NCBI GenBank assembly: GCA_964480365.1
Contig: CAYZPM010000017.1
Location: 13,382 to 77,381 of the forward strand
Source: CAIQPV01 sp964480365
GTDB lineage: Bacteria > Pseudomonadota > Gammaproteobacteria > Burkholderiales > Gallionellaceae
Length of the DNA: 64,000 nucleotides
Direction: 5' to 3'
Positions 16,771 through 26,168 of the stretch are shown here, in pieces. The notes under the pieces were generated by a model. The model had not been told where the DNA came from. It saw only the letters and a program-made list of their open reading frames with translations, and searched no databases. Within the stretch, counting starts at the first letter, position 1. Each line of letters starts with the position of its first letter. Made by a program: the position numbers and the translations under genes.

Positions 16771-17762
16771 TAATTCAGAGGTCAATGATTTTGTCTCGGC
16801 TGCGCCGCGTATTCTTTTGGAGTGCGCCGCGCGGCCATAGCCGTATGTTTTCTGATTGGGTCAACGTGGCATTGATGGGCGGGGTTGTGTTGGCATGCGC
16901 GGCAAGCGGGGAGGAATTACCACAACCGATAGTTGTATCCAAGCCGATTACGATAGTCACACATGAAATTTCGTCAAAGGAAAGTAGGCCAAAAGAGAGC
17001 GGACAACAGATGGAAGCCGCAGCTTCAAGTTCGAGTCCGCAACAGGTGGTCCTGCCGCCCGCCAAACCGCTTGTTACTGCAAGCAAGCATAAGCACCACA
17101 AAGTTGCATCATCACCTGCGCCCGATACAGGAGTAGCGTCGGACGATTCCCGCGTTCCGGTGGGCGGCGTGAATAAAAAAGTTAAACCGCTCAGTGTGCA
17201 GCAACAGGCGGATAACGAGTTTCGCAGGGCAAATGGGTTATTGCAGCAAGGCCGTATCGATGAGGCACTGGCCGGATACGGGGCAGCGTTACAACTCGAT
17301 GCCGGTCATGACGCCGCACGTCAGGCCATGGCCGTATTGCTGTTGCAAAACAAGCGCAATGCCGATGCCGAGCGTGTGTTGCAGGATGGCCTGAAACGCA
17401 ATATCAAGAATAGCGGGTTTGCCATGCTGCTGGCGCGTATACAGGTTGACCGTGACGCGTCATGGTCGGCGTTGCTTGTTTTGCAAAAGACTTTGCCTTA
17501 CGCAGAACAACAGCCCGATTACCAGGCGTTTGTTGCGGCGTTGCTACAACGCCTGAATCGCCACAAGGAAGCCGTTATGCACTATCAATCTGCCGTACAG
17601 CTATCGCCCAATTCGGGTGTGTGGCAGATGGGGCTGGGTATTTCTCTAAAGGAACTTCAGCGGAATGAGGAGGCACGTGTTGCATTCAAACGCGCCCTGG
17701 AATCGCACACCCTCAGTGCCGATTTGCAGACCTATGTGACGCAGCAGTTGAAAACGTTGTAG
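16767..17762 (+). CDS. mshN: MSHA biogenesis protein MshN (TPR protein)
   Basis: 331 residues. A single membrane-spanning segment (about 31-48, VALMGGVVLACAASG) is followed by a Pro/Ser/Lys-rich linker and at least four tetratricopeptide repeats (from about residue 150: ANGLLQQGRIDEALAGYGAAL; RQAMAVLLLQNKRNADAERV; VAALLQRLNRHKEAVMHYQS; LGISLKELQRNEEARVAFKR). The start GTG overlaps the mshL stop. In other MSHA loci mshM lies between mshL and mshN; here it is absent. Confidence 0.83.
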   Translation: MIIQRSMILSRLRRVFFWSAPRGHSRMFSDWVNVALMGGVVLACAASGEELPQPIVVSKPITIVTHEISSKESRPKESGQQMEAAASSSSPQQVVLPPAKPLVTASKHKHHKVASSPAPDTGVASDDSRVPVGGVNKKVKPLSVQQQADNEFRRANGLLQQGRIDEALAGYGAALQLDAGHDAARQAMAVLLLQNKRNADAERVLQDGLKRNIKNSGFAMLLARIQVDRDASWSALLVLQKTLPYAEQQPDYQAFVAALLQRLNRHKEAVMHYQSAVQLSPNSGVWQMGLGISLKELQRNEEARVAFKRALESHTLSADLQTYVTQQLKTL

Positions 17763-18044
17763 GGCAACTTGTAATCGATTTGCACGCGCAAGGCCAAGCC
17801 TTCCATTTCAGAAGTCCAGATCCCGCCTGCTTTGCCTACTGATCAGCAGGCATTTATCTCGTTCAAAACCAAAGTCATGGAATATATTGCCTCATAATAA
17901 TTGCATCCCAGCGAAATATAGTCGCTTAGATTGGCTGTAGAATACAGCGGGGAAACTCCTGCGCTGGCTTCACTTGCAGGGTAACTTAATGGAAGAAGTG
18001 GTACGTTACGACAATTTAATCTTTAACAAATAGACTACGTCAAC

Positions 18045-19391
18045 ATGAACGATGGCAATAAGCAGGTTTGGCTGGTGCTTTCACACGGCTTTAATATGGA
18101 TGGGCGCGCAGCGAGCCAGACCATCACAGACAAAATTCCGCATCTGCTTAACCTTGGCGTTGAGCCTATCGTGGTAAGCGCAATTACAGGGAAAAAGGAT
18201 AAAGTGGTCGAGCATCATCAAGTTTTACCGGCTATGCCGGTAGCCTTACGTTTTGATTTACGCCACTACCTGAAACAACGAATCTCGAATCCATACATTT
18301 ACCGAATAGCAATGACGGCGATTTCGCTGGTGTTGCTGCCTTTCCTGCTGATTGAAAAAATTTTCATCCGCATTGAAACCCATTGGTCGTGGGCAGTTAC
18401 AGCCTATTTCACTGGCGCACGCATAATCCGCAAACGCAAACCCGCACTCATTTATTCGACGGGCGGAGCATATTCTGCCCACATAGCCGGTTATTGGTTA
18501 TCACGCAGATTCGGACTGCCTTGGATCGCTGAGATACATGATCCCATGATCTTTCCCGGTCTAACGAAAAATAAGATGCGTATGCGTTTTTCCGCAAAGT
18601 TGGAAGGAATAATTTGCAAGCATGCTGATATTGTTTGGTGGTTTACCGAAGAGGCCTTGGCGCGTGCACGAGTTCGCCATCCTGAACTTGGCGAGCGCGG
18701 GCATTGTATTATTCCCGGCGCCAATGCGCCTAAATTCTCACGTACTCCTTATCAGCGCGGAAAACATCTGGTAATCGGGCATTTCGGATCATTGGCAGAA
18801 ACACGCAATCTGGAAATATTTTTACTGGGCCTGCGCCATTTGCTAGAAAAAAATCCACAATGGGCGGAACATATCCGCCTGCATCTTTACGGCGGCGGTA
18901 TAGATTCTGTTTCTGCCCGCGCCCTGAGAGAATTTCCACACCCTGAAATGATTGAACAGTTTGGCCGTCTTGAGACTGATCCTTCAACTGGAGAAAGCGG
19001 TCGGGATCGAGTGCTCAAGCGCATGAACGCTGCCGATTGTTTGTTGTTGTTACATGGCACCGTTCCATTCTGTGAAGAATACATTCCTTCAAAAATGTAT
19101 GAGTATCTGTGGACGCAACGCCCCATCCTGGCGCTGGTTTGGCATAACCCGCAAATGGAACGAATGCTTCGAGAACTGGGGCAATGGGCAGTAAAGGCAG
19201 ATGATGCTGAAGAAATCATCAAGGCCTTGGAAGAACTGTACGCACGGTGGATTCAAAATGATTTAGCTGACTCGGACAAGCCCACACCCTACACCACTTA
19301 CAACACGGTTCAGACAATCTATTCCTGGACATCCAGCCTGTTGAACACTGCGTCGGCGGACGGCGCTAGGCTTGAACATGGAACTTTATAG
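18045..19391 (+). CDS. Glycosyltransferase, GT-B fold
   Basis: 448 residues. The N-terminal half begins VWLVLSHGFNMDGRAASQ and contains a donor-independent Rossmann-like part (IYSTGGAYSAHIAGYWLSRR; WIAEIHDPM). The C-terminal half has the GT4-type pattern LVIGHFGSLAETRNLEIFL, and near the end EEYIPSKMYEYLWTQRPILA, in which the E and the PSK-x-YEY block would contact the sugar nucleotide. The acceptor is unknown. It stands alone 280 bp after mshN and 60 bp before ssrA, so a role in pilin glycosylation or surface polysaccharide is only a guess. Confidence 0.75.
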   Translation: MNDGNKQVWLVLSHGFNMDGRAASQTITDKIPHLLNLGVEPIVVSAITGKKDKVVEHHQVLPAMPVALRFDLRHYLKQRISNPYIYRIAMTAISLVLLPFLLIEKIFIRIETHWSWAVTAYFTGARIIRKRKPALIYSTGGAYSAHIAGYWLSRRFGLPWIAEIHDPMIFPGLTKNKMRMRFSAKLEGIICKHADIVWWFTEEALARARVRHPELGERGHCIIPGANAPKFSRTPYQRGKHLVIGHFGSLAETRNLEIFLLGLRHLLEKNPQWAEHIRLHLYGGGIDSVSARALREFPHPEMIEQFGRLETDPSTGESGRDRVLKRMNAADCLLLLHGTVPFCEEYIPSKMYEYLWTQRPILALVWHNPQMERMLRELGQWAVKADDAEEIIKALEELYARWIQNDLADSDKPTPYTTYNTVQTIYSWTSSLLNTASADGARLEHGTL

Positions 19392-19450
19392 GCATCTGCC
19401 ACTCCTAAGCTGCTACAATCTGTCGTGTAATGCAGCAGATAAAACGAACC

Positions 19451-19819
19451 GGGGGCGACCTGGCTTCGACGTGGGTTGCAAAGCAGTGTAGGGCATACCG
19501 AGGACCCGCCACCTCGTAAATCAGCTGGAAAACCAATAGTCGCAAACGACGAAAAGTACGCTTTAGCCGCGTAAGCGGTTAGACCTCACACCCTGCTGTC
19601 CGTGGAGGGGCTTGATACCGCAAGGTTGAGATGAGTGAGGTCATTTACACGGAATCGTGTCATGCAGGGTTACTTTGTATGGCATTAAATTTAGGTGACT
19701 CGTCCAGTAGCAGCCTGTCGGTTGGCGTCTGCCGGATCAGATTAAACAACCAGACTAAGTATGTAGAACTGCCTGTAGAGTGCTTGCGGACGCGGGTTCA
19801 ATTCCCGCCGCCTCCACCA
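19451..19819 (+). ncRNA. ssrA: tmRNA
   Basis: Rescues stalled ribosomes by trans-translation. The 5' end GGGGGCGACC pairs with CGCCTCC near the 3' end to form the acceptor stem, and the 3' end is encoded as CCACCA. The T arm reads GCGGGTTCAATTCCCGC. The tag reading frame starts at 19542 (GCA) and gives ANDEKYALAA followed by TAA at 19572-19574. The length of about 369 nt is normal. The intact 3' end is directly followed by an integrase gene, so it is the attachment site of the genomic island. Confidence 0.96.
19797..19819 (+). other. Probable attachment site (attL) in the ssrA 3' end
   Basis: The last about 23 bp of ssrA (GTTCAATTCCCGCC... to CCACCA) is the usual target of P4-type integrases that use tmRNA. 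The integrase gene starts 162 bp further on. The position is inferred from the family and adjacency; no second copy was found in the window. Confidence 0.55.
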
Positions 19820-19821
19820 AC

Positions 19822-19995
19822 AATACCCCCAACGGGGTCCAACGCCGTCCTAGTGACGGCGTTTTTCTTTGTACCTACAAGTAACTATCGTCCATTTAAG
19901 TCTTGCGCAATCCAACAACATCCGCGCATAATGGGGGTATTGATGGGGGTATTATTGAAAATTGAACCGGAGGATTTTTCATGTCTGGGGGTATC
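19822..19995 (+). promoter_or_regulatory. Repeated GGGGGTATT sites before the integrase gene
   Basis: GGGGGTATT occurs at 19933-19941 and 19945-19953 (12 bp apart), GGGGGTATC at 19987-19995 inside the first codons, and the inverted form AATACCCCC at 19822-19830 right at the ssrA end. These are candidate integrase arm-type sites or int operator sites. A ribosome site GGAGG lies at 19969-19973. Confidence 0.5.
19841..19868 (+). terminator. Rho-independent terminator between ssrA and int
   Basis: AACGCCGTC and GACGGCGTT form a nine-base stem with a five-base loop, followed by TTTTC. It would end ssrA transcription, although it lies on the island side of the att site. Confidence 0.88.
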
Positions 19996-21234
19996 GGCGG
20001 AAGGTTGACAGATAAGGCTTGCAAGGCCTTCGTGGCTCAAGAAGCCCGTGGAAAGAAGCTTCCAGACGGTGGCGGGCTTCATCTCTTTATCACGCCTGCG
20101 GGTGGCGCCACCTGGCGCATAAAATACCGGATCGACAGCAAAGAGAAAGTTTACTCCATCGGAGCGTACCCGGCCATTTCTTTGGCGGCGGCGCGCGTCG
20201 AGTTGACTGAGGTCAAAGCACTTCTCCGGGAAAATAAAGACCCGGTCACCCAACGCCGCATTAACCGGGCGGAAACCAGCGCATCGAGCGACAATACTTT
20301 CGAAGCCGTCGCGGGCGAATGGCTGACCATGAAACAGAAAGAATGGAGCGCGGGCCACTTCACAAAATCGGCTCGCGCATTCGAGCGCGACATCTACCCG
20401 ACCATAGGCAAGCTGCCCATCGCCAGCATTACCCCCGCCATCGTGGCGAAAGCCGTTGAAGACATCAACAAGCGCGACGTGCTCGAAACCGCTACCCGCA
20501 TCCTCCAGCATCTTAACGGCGTATTCCGCTACGCCCAAGCCAAGGGTTTATGCCGCGATAACCCCGCTCTTGCCGCTCGCGAGATACTCCCCCGCAAGAA
20601 AGATACCGGGCGAATGAACGCACTACTGGACTGGACTTCGTTGGGCGACATTCTGCGCCGCGCGGATATGTCCAGAATTTCCCCCTCTGTGCGCATGGCG
20701 CATCGACTAATCGCTTTTACAGGAATGAGAATCGGCAATGTCGTCGAAGCAGAGTGGAAGGAGTTTCACCTTGACGACGATCAACCCACTTGGATCATCC
20801 CTCGCGCCAAAATGAAAGTCACTTCCCGCCCTATCGACCACCGCGTTCCCCTGAATCCGGAAATTACTGCCGAACTCAAACATTGGAAAACCATTTTTGG
20901 TGGCAAGGGCTACGTATTCCCCTCCCCCGCCGGAAACAAGCATATTGGCTGTGAATCCATAGAAAAGGTTTATCGAATAACTTTAGGACTGGCTGGAAAA
21001 CACTCCCCTCACGGCTGGCGTAGCGCCTTTTCGACTCTGGCGCGCGATAACGGCACAGCCCGCGATGTGGTGGAACTCGCCCTTGACCATGCCCACGACA
21101 ATGAAGTGGCGCGTGCCTATGACCGTGGCGAACGGTTTGATGAACGGGTAAAACTATTAAATTGGTGGGGAAAACAGCTTGCAGCCGCCCAACGCGGTGC
21201 GAAGATAATCCCGCTAAAAACCATAGCGGCTTGA
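19981..21234 (+). CDS. P4-type tyrosine recombinase (island integrase)
   Basis: 417 residues, full length. The N-terminal DUF4102 arm-binding domain (LTDKACKAFV...KLPDGGGLHLFI...WRIKYRI) is followed by a core-binding domain and the catalytic domain. Visible catalytic residues are Arg in FTGMRIGNV, the HxxR box HGWRSAF, His in ALDHAHD and the Tyr nucleophile in ARAYDRGE. It integrates and excises the element at the 3' end of ssrA. The start ATG has a GGAGG site 7 bp upstream. No disruption is seen, so the element may still be excisable. Confidence 0.95.
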   Translation: MSGGIGGRLTDKACKAFVAQEARGKKLPDGGGLHLFITPAGGATWRIKYRIDSKEKVYSIGAYPAISLAAARVELTEVKALLRENKDPVTQRRINRAETSASSDNTFEAVAGEWLTMKQKEWSAGHFTKSARAFERDIYPTIGKLPIASITPAIVAKAVEDINKRDVLETATRILQHLNGVFRYAQAKGLCRDNPALAAREILPRKKDTGRMNALLDWTSLGDILRRADMSRISPSVRMAHRLIAFTGMRIGNVVEAEWKEFHLDDDQPTWIIPRAKMKVTSRPIDHRVPLNPEITAELKHWKTIFGGKGYVFPSPAGNKHIGCESIEKVYRITLGLAGKHSPHGWRSAFSTLARDNGTARDVVELALDHAHDNEVARAYDRGERFDERVKLLNWWGKQLAAAQRGAKIIPLKTIAA

Positions 21235-21312
21235 TACCGGGCTGATATGCTAGATAGCTCATTAACTAACCGGCTTACTAAACTTAAGGAAGAAAGGTGA
21301 AAAAGTACCGAT

Positions 21313-22152
21313 ATGAGCTTGATTGAGACGACATATGAAATACCCAAAGGCATGGAAAACAGTCTGCGTTTTTGGCTTGCTAGGGATGCATGGGGAATTG
21401 ATGAAGCAACTCAAATCATTACCGGAATTGATCCTGACAAGACAATAAAACCAAGCGCAAATAAGAACAGTGGCACCAGCCATATTTTTGGATCCATAAC
21501 GCTGTTTAATGGATGTCGGTTGCCATATCTTCCTGAGAAGGTATATAAAATCGTTGGCGGAGAATTTTCCGACAGTCTTGAACTTGTCGATGATGAAAAT
21601 TTTGACGAGTTTTCTGATGATTTAGAGCATGAGAGACACGAATTGGAATCAAATGCATTGAAGGCATACTTTGGGGAGTGCAACAAGATAGCTCGACTTT
21701 TCAACAACCCATCTACAACTCCAACTTCCCCGGAAGAGTGGATAGAGAGAGCGATTTCCAAGAGAATCAATATTCCTTGGCTTAAAACGGCACAAGCAAG
21801 AGGTATATTGCCGGATGGCTTGAATGGAAAAATCATTGCGATAGACGAAAGCGGATTGGTTCGTCTGATTGATAAGCCAACAAGCGATAAAAATGCCGAA
21901 AATCCGAAAGCCCGCCGCGAAAGAATCAGGGCGCGTGTCCGTGAGGAAGATGCAAAGGGAACAAAGGCATTCCTCCAAGTTGTTGCAGAGGAAGAAGGTG
22001 TCTCAAAAACTAGGATAAAACAGCTAATTCAAGACGAATCTGAGAAAGGTGACGCACCGTTAAACAAAACCGGCCTTAACAATTCACCATGGACAGACCT
22101 CTCAACAAACACTAGACAGACTAGCTCGAAGAAATCCAGTTCCAAGTATTGA
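21313..22152 (+). CDS. Island protein of unknown function with a C-terminal helix-turn-helix
   Basis: 279 residues, not recognised. The N terminus (SLRFWLARDAWGIDEATQIITGIDPD) resembles proteins often found next to P4-type integrases. The middle is acidic. The C-terminal third is basic (KARRERIRARVREEDAKG) and contains a helix-turn-helix-like stretch (FLQVVAEEEGVSKTRIKQLI, about residues 218-237), so DNA binding is likely. It lies 78 bp after int and probably belongs to the element's own module. Confidence 0.65.
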   Translation: MSLIETTYEIPKGMENSLRFWLARDAWGIDEATQIITGIDPDKTIKPSANKNSGTSHIFGSITLFNGCRLPYLPEKVYKIVGGEFSDSLELVDDENFDEFSDDLEHERHELESNALKAYFGECNKIARLFNNPSTTPTSPEEWIERAISKRINIPWLKTAQARGILPDGLNGKIIAIDESGLVRLIDKPTSDKNAENPKARRERIRARVREEDAKGTKAFLQVVAEEEGVSKTRIKQLIQDESEKGDAPLNKTGLNNSPWTDLSTNTRQTSSKKSSSKY

Positions 22153-22249
22153 CGCGGCCTTCAGCCCGATGAACTAGGCAGGTTGCGAGACAGCCCCCTA
22201 GCTAGTTCCAAATGGCAGCATGTTCAACAACACCCAAAGGGGTTTAAAC

Positions 22250-22489
22250 ATGCTGAATACCATCCTACGGCTTCCTGCCGTCAAAGCAGAAACAGGAAAC
22301 TCTCGTTCAACGCACTATCTGCGAATCGCTCAGGGACTTTTCACCAAGCCAGTGAGCATTGGCCCACGGGCAGTGGGTTGGCCCGCCATCGAAGTGGCGG
22401 CGATCAACTCGGCGCGCATTGCCGGCAAGTCAGATGGTGAAATTCGCACGCTGGTATTGAAGCTTGAAGCGGCTAGGAAGCAACCATGA
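22250..22489 (+). CDS. AlpA-family regulator / excisionase
   Basis: 79 residues. The sequence TILRLPAVKAETGNSRSTHY with IAQGLFTKPVSIGPRAVGWP is the AlpA/MerR-like winged helix used by P4-type elements to control integrase expression and excision. The start ATG 22250 follows AAAGGGG; a longer in-frame start at 22220 has no such site. The stop overlaps the mobC start. Proteins of this fold can bind short repeats head to tail. Confidence 0.87.
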   Translation: MLNTILRLPAVKAETGNSRSTHYLRIAQGLFTKPVSIGPRAVGWPAIEVAAINSARIAGKSDGEIRTLVLKLEAARKQP

Positions 22490-22812
22490 GCCGTTTATTC
22501 AAAAAAATATCCGATTCTGAAAAAAAGTTGGTTCGAATTGAAATTCGTCTTTCAACCAAAAATGCTGAGGCTATTCGTGCATCGGCTTTCTTGAGAAATC
22601 TAACAGTTGCAGATTTTATGAGGCGAGCGGCGTTAGGTCGCCGCGCCGATGTCGGTTTCGAAGTCGAAATAGTTTTAACGCTGCGTGATGTAGTGCAATC
22701 CATACGTCACCTGCATTCCGATCTCACAGTGCGAGGTATTCCATTTCCAAAGGACGAATGGGGCAAACTTGTTGACGAAGCATTGGCGGCAATGATACGG
22801 ATCAGCAAGTAA
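22486..22812 (+). CDS. mobC: MobC-like mobilization protein
   Basis: 108 residues. KLVRIEIRLSTKNAEAIRAS followed by LTVADFMRRAALGRR is the ribbon-helix-helix layout of MobC/NikA relaxosome proteins, which bind near oriT and help the relaxase. It overlaps alpA by 4 bp and lies upstream of the relaxase gene, as usual in mobilizable elements. Confidence 0.75.
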   Translation: MSRLFKKISDSEKKLVRIEIRLSTKNAEAIRASAFLRNLTVADFMRRAALGRRADVGFEVEIVLTLRDVVQSIRHLHSDLTVRGIPFPKDEWGKLVDEALAAMIRISK

Positions 22813-22886
22813 ATGACTCTGGATTTTTGATCGAAATTCACAGGAATTTTGCTCAAACTATCAATCAGTTAAAAAGGAAATATACC

Positions 22887-23495
22887 ATGAGCTTTGTAAC
22901 AACAATGGAAATAGCATTAGAGTTTCATGTAAGTCACCAAATGGTCATCAAGGTGCTCGTCGACCATCATCTTTATGACTGCATGACGAAACGACCAACA
23001 AAATTAGCGATTGAAAATAAATTAGCGAAAATTAAAATGGGTTGGAGCAATGTCAAAGGGGAGATTGTCGAATATCCCCTTTGGAATTCAACACACATTG
23101 AAAATATTTTTCCTATACATGCAGCAATAGAAAAATCAACTCAGTGCCAAACTTCAGAAGACGCATTCAACGTGATTTGTGATGTATTTTCCGACTTTAG
23201 AATCATGCTGAAAATCGAACTAAATGTGCCAATGAAAGGAATAAGTGAAGCTGCTCAAACGGCAGCAATTCAGGGTTTCTTCAGTGACCCTCATTTTTTT
23301 AATGGGATTCGACTTATATTCAGATTTCTAAGCCTAGAAGAGGTCGAATCTGCAAAAGAAATCATCCTGCCACTTGCAATCGAATTATATACAGCTGCGA
23401 AGGGTGTAAATGCAGCCAGAGCAAAATCGAATCTGCGCGCGATTAAGATCGTTTTGCAGTGGCTGAAAAAGATGGCAAATAAAACTTCTTCGTGA
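22887..23495 (+). CDS. Hypothetical protein of the mobilization module
   Basis: About 202 residues from ATG 22887, which follows AAAGGAAA; an upstream in-frame start at 22827 is less likely. The N terminus (TTMEIALEFHVSHQMVIKVL) looks like a helix-turn-helix. The rest is alpha-helical with no motif I recognise. It is AT-rich compared with its neighbours and ends 7 bp before the relaxase gene, so it is probably co-transcribed. Confidence 0.65.
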   Translation: MSFVTTMEIALEFHVSHQMVIKVLVDHHLYDCMTKRPTKLAIENKLAKIKMGWSNVKGEIVEYPLWNSTHIENIFPIHAAIEKSTQCQTSEDAFNVICDVFSDFRIMLKIELNVPMKGISEAAQTAAIQGFFSDPHFFNGIRLIFRFLSLEEVESAKEIILPLAIELYTAAKGVNAARAKSNLRAIKIVLQWLKKMANKTSS

Positions 23496-23502
23496 GTTAG
23501 CC

Positions 23503-26034
23503 ATGATCCCCGTCATACTTCGCAAGCGCATGTCAAAAGTTAGCACCCGGCAAACTTTCAATAAGCTAATTCTGTACGTTGAGGCGGACAACGGACAGGA
23601 CAAGCTATCTGCTATTTCCAATGATCAAAAGTTTGAAAATATCCTCAATTACTCGACAAACAATCAGGACATGCAGATCGGCCACGAAAAATGTATCGCG
23701 ATCCGAACTCACGGCGTTACAGACATTTCGTCAGCATCCATTGAAATGAATTCTGTCGCTGCGCGAAACACGCGCTGCAGAGATCCTGCATTTCATTTTG
23801 TTTTGACATGGCCGGAACATGAACGACCCCAGCAAAATAAGATATTTGATGCAGCAGAACATGCCATCCGATCACTAGGTCTGGGCGAACACCAATACGT
23901 TCTTGCCGTCCACGTAAACACCGACAATATCCATTGCCACGGCGCAGTTAATCGCATTCACCCTGACACCTATAAATCTAAAAATATAGAGTGGGCAAAA
24001 AAAACATTGCACTTGGCCGCGCGCCAAAGCGAGGTCAAGCACGGCTGGACGAACGAAAACGGAATTTACATCGTAAGGCTCAATGACCAGAATCAAAAAT
24101 ATATCGTTCTTAATCCAGATCACGATCACACCATTCCACATGCCCACCTCAATGACGAACAAGAGAGTGAACTTCCTGCATGGCATGATCCAGACAACCT
24201 TGATTCATGGCTCAAATCAAAAATTTCTAGAGACTTGAAACAAGCACTCCCAAAAATTGCTAGCTGGCATGCACTACATGCATGGCTGTCAAACCACGAC
24301 ATCACACTTTCGGATAGCGGAGGCGGCGGAATGCGCCTCCATGTTACCTCGCAGGAAACTGGTGAGGTCGTTGACCTACCTGCGAGCAAAGGTCTGAGAA
24401 TCCTGAAACGCAGCGAACTAGAACATCGTTGGGGAAAATTCACTAATGAACAACCCATACCGCGCATCGTCCCTGATCTTTCACATCTGAGCCATAGCCA
24501 AATTGCGAACGGTGTAAATCGTTTCCTCAAAGCAAGTTTTGACAACGGCATCCCTCCTTCCCATATCATTCGTGCAACTGAAATCAGACATAAGCAAACG
24601 GCGGCAACAGACACAGGGCTAGGTGCTGATAAGAATGATAGCCGAAGAAGTTTGATCCACGACAATTCAAAACGAGCGGAGCGACGAGAACAACGCGCCG
24701 CTGCCCGTGCAGATCTTCGCCACCGATTCTCGCAGTATCAACGTTTCGTTCGCGAAGGCGATGTTGATTACTTAAAACGGTTAAAGGAAATTCGTATCGA
24801 GCGTAGCCGCGCACTTACAGCGATTCGCGAAGATGCCAAGGCTGCGAAATTGGCAGCACTAATAAGTAGTCCCGCTGACATCGTGATGCGTCTGCAACAA
24901 GTGGTAGAAATCGAGTTAGAAAGATCGAGCCGCAAATTAAAGACTGAAGCGCTCATTAAGGAAAAGAGCGCAACACTGCGCGCCACGAGGCTACCTCCAC
25001 TGGGCTGGCGGGAATGGCTGTATGAGCAATCCAATCTTGGCGACCAAGCGGCTCTTTCTGCCTTGCGCGGCATTGTCTACCAAGCTCAGCGCGATGCAAA
25101 ACGTGAAAACGATTGCACTGAGGATTTCATTGAATCTGAGGCCGACACTAAGGAATATCGCGAACATCAATTCCGTAAAGTAATGTCTCGCCTACTCGAA
25201 GAAGAAAAAAATGAAGTTGCTATCCGGTCAGCCAGAAGCAATGCAATACGTCCATATGAAGTTGACGCATTGCTTATTCGATACACAAGTATGCAATGGC
25301 GTGTCACTGGAAACGGTAACATCGCTTACAGCGATCAAGGTGGTGGGCATCTATTCACCGACCGTGGTAATCGTGTCACTTTTGATCGAGTCCGGGTAAC
25401 AGATCAAGAGATAAAACTAGCCATCGTCCACGCGCAACAGAAGTTTGGTAAACAACTCACCCTGACAGGAAGCGATTCTATTTTCACTGAAAGAATGGCA
25501 CGACTAGCTGATGACATGGGGATAGCGATATTGAATCCGGAATTGCAGTCGGTGATTGCAAACCATCGTAATAACCGCGTGCTGAAAATTACTGAAGTAC
25601 AACGTACCATGCCAGCTCAAAATATATCAACCCTATCTAAAGAAGCTGACAGCCCATTCAACGACTCGGTAAAGCAAGAGGGTTTGCTTCAAGAAATTAC
25701 CCAAGCTAAAACTGAAAAATTTCCAATTGATGAACCTAGCTTGCTGACATCTCAAGAACGCCTGCGCGTTATGGTTCTAGCAATCGACCCACATGCTGAA
25801 TTTATCATTCCCGATATATCAGATAGTCACAAGATACACGTTGGCCCCGTTGCTGTCGCCCTCACAACAGATGATAACGGCCATGGTTTCGCTCAACATG
25901 TTGCGCGAAGCGTGTATGCACTACATTTAGCGGCGCCTCCCGAGCAGCACAACAATGCAAACGTCGAAATTCAATACCGCGACGGTCTAGCTGTCGCCAC
26001 TGTCACAGGTGTTGGGAAGGGAAATGAGCGTTAA
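23503..26034 (+). CDS. Relaxase (MOBP/VirD2-like)
   Basis: 843 residues. It nicks oriT and stays bound to the 5' end during transfer. The N-terminal relaxase domain shows a candidate catalytic Tyr in FNKLILYVE (Y25), motif II FHFVLTWPEHERP, and the metal-binding His cluster HVNTDNIHCHGAVN (H137, H144, H146). The rest is a long charged region with a coiled-coil stretch (about 385-480) and a C-terminal part with TDRGNRVTFDRVRV and LTGSD, as in relaxase-linked LPD7-type domains. An ATG at codon 10 is an alternative start. No conjugation apparatus is present, so the element is mobilizable rather than self-transmissible. Confidence 0.88.
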   Translation: MIPVILRKRMSKVSTRQTFNKLILYVEADNGQDKLSAISNDQKFENILNYSTNNQDMQIGHEKCIAIRTHGVTDISSASIEMNSVAARNTRCRDPAFHFVLTWPEHERPQQNKIFDAAEHAIRSLGLGEHQYVLAVHVNTDNIHCHGAVNRIHPDTYKSKNIEWAKKTLHLAARQSEVKHGWTNENGIYIVRLNDQNQKYIVLNPDHDHTIPHAHLNDEQESELPAWHDPDNLDSWLKSKISRDLKQALPKIASWHALHAWLSNHDITLSDSGGGGMRLHVTSQETGEVVDLPASKGLRILKRSELEHRWGKFTNEQPIPRIVPDLSHLSHSQIANGVNRFLKASFDNGIPPSHIIRATEIRHKQTAATDTGLGADKNDSRRSLIHDNSKRAERREQRAAARADLRHRFSQYQRFVREGDVDYLKRLKEIRIERSRALTAIREDAKAAKLAALISSPADIVMRLQQVVEIELERSSRKLKTEALIKEKSATLRATRLPPLGWREWLYEQSNLGDQAALSALRGIVYQAQRDAKRENDCTEDFIESEADTKEYREHQFRKVMSRLLEEEKNEVAIRSARSNAIRPYEVDALLIRYTSMQWRVTGNGNIAYSDQGGGHLFTDRGNRVTFDRVRVTDQEIKLAIVHAQQKFGKQLTLTGSDSIFTERMARLADDMGIAILNPELQSVIANHRNNRVLKITEVQRTMPAQNISTLSKEADSPFNDSVKQEGLLQEITQAKTEKFPIDEPSLLTSQERLRVMVLAIDPHAEFIIPDISDSHKIHVGPVAVALTTDDNGHGFAQHVARSVYALHLAAPPEQHNNANVEIQYRDGLAVATVTGVGKGNER

Positions 26035-26168
26035 CCTCGCTCAATTACAATGACGCCCATTCGAGTTTGGTTTGGATTGTTATAGTCCTAGCCGACAATA
26101 CAGTCAGCTCCCCTTGCCATCAATCGCAATATCCACAACAATCATCATTACGAAAGTAAAAAGCGAAA

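Noticed and set aside
22170..22215. oriT between 22152 and alpA
   Set aside because: The AACTAG/CTAGTT arms are weak and no nic-site consensus is recognisable; an oriT is likely near mobC but cannot be located.
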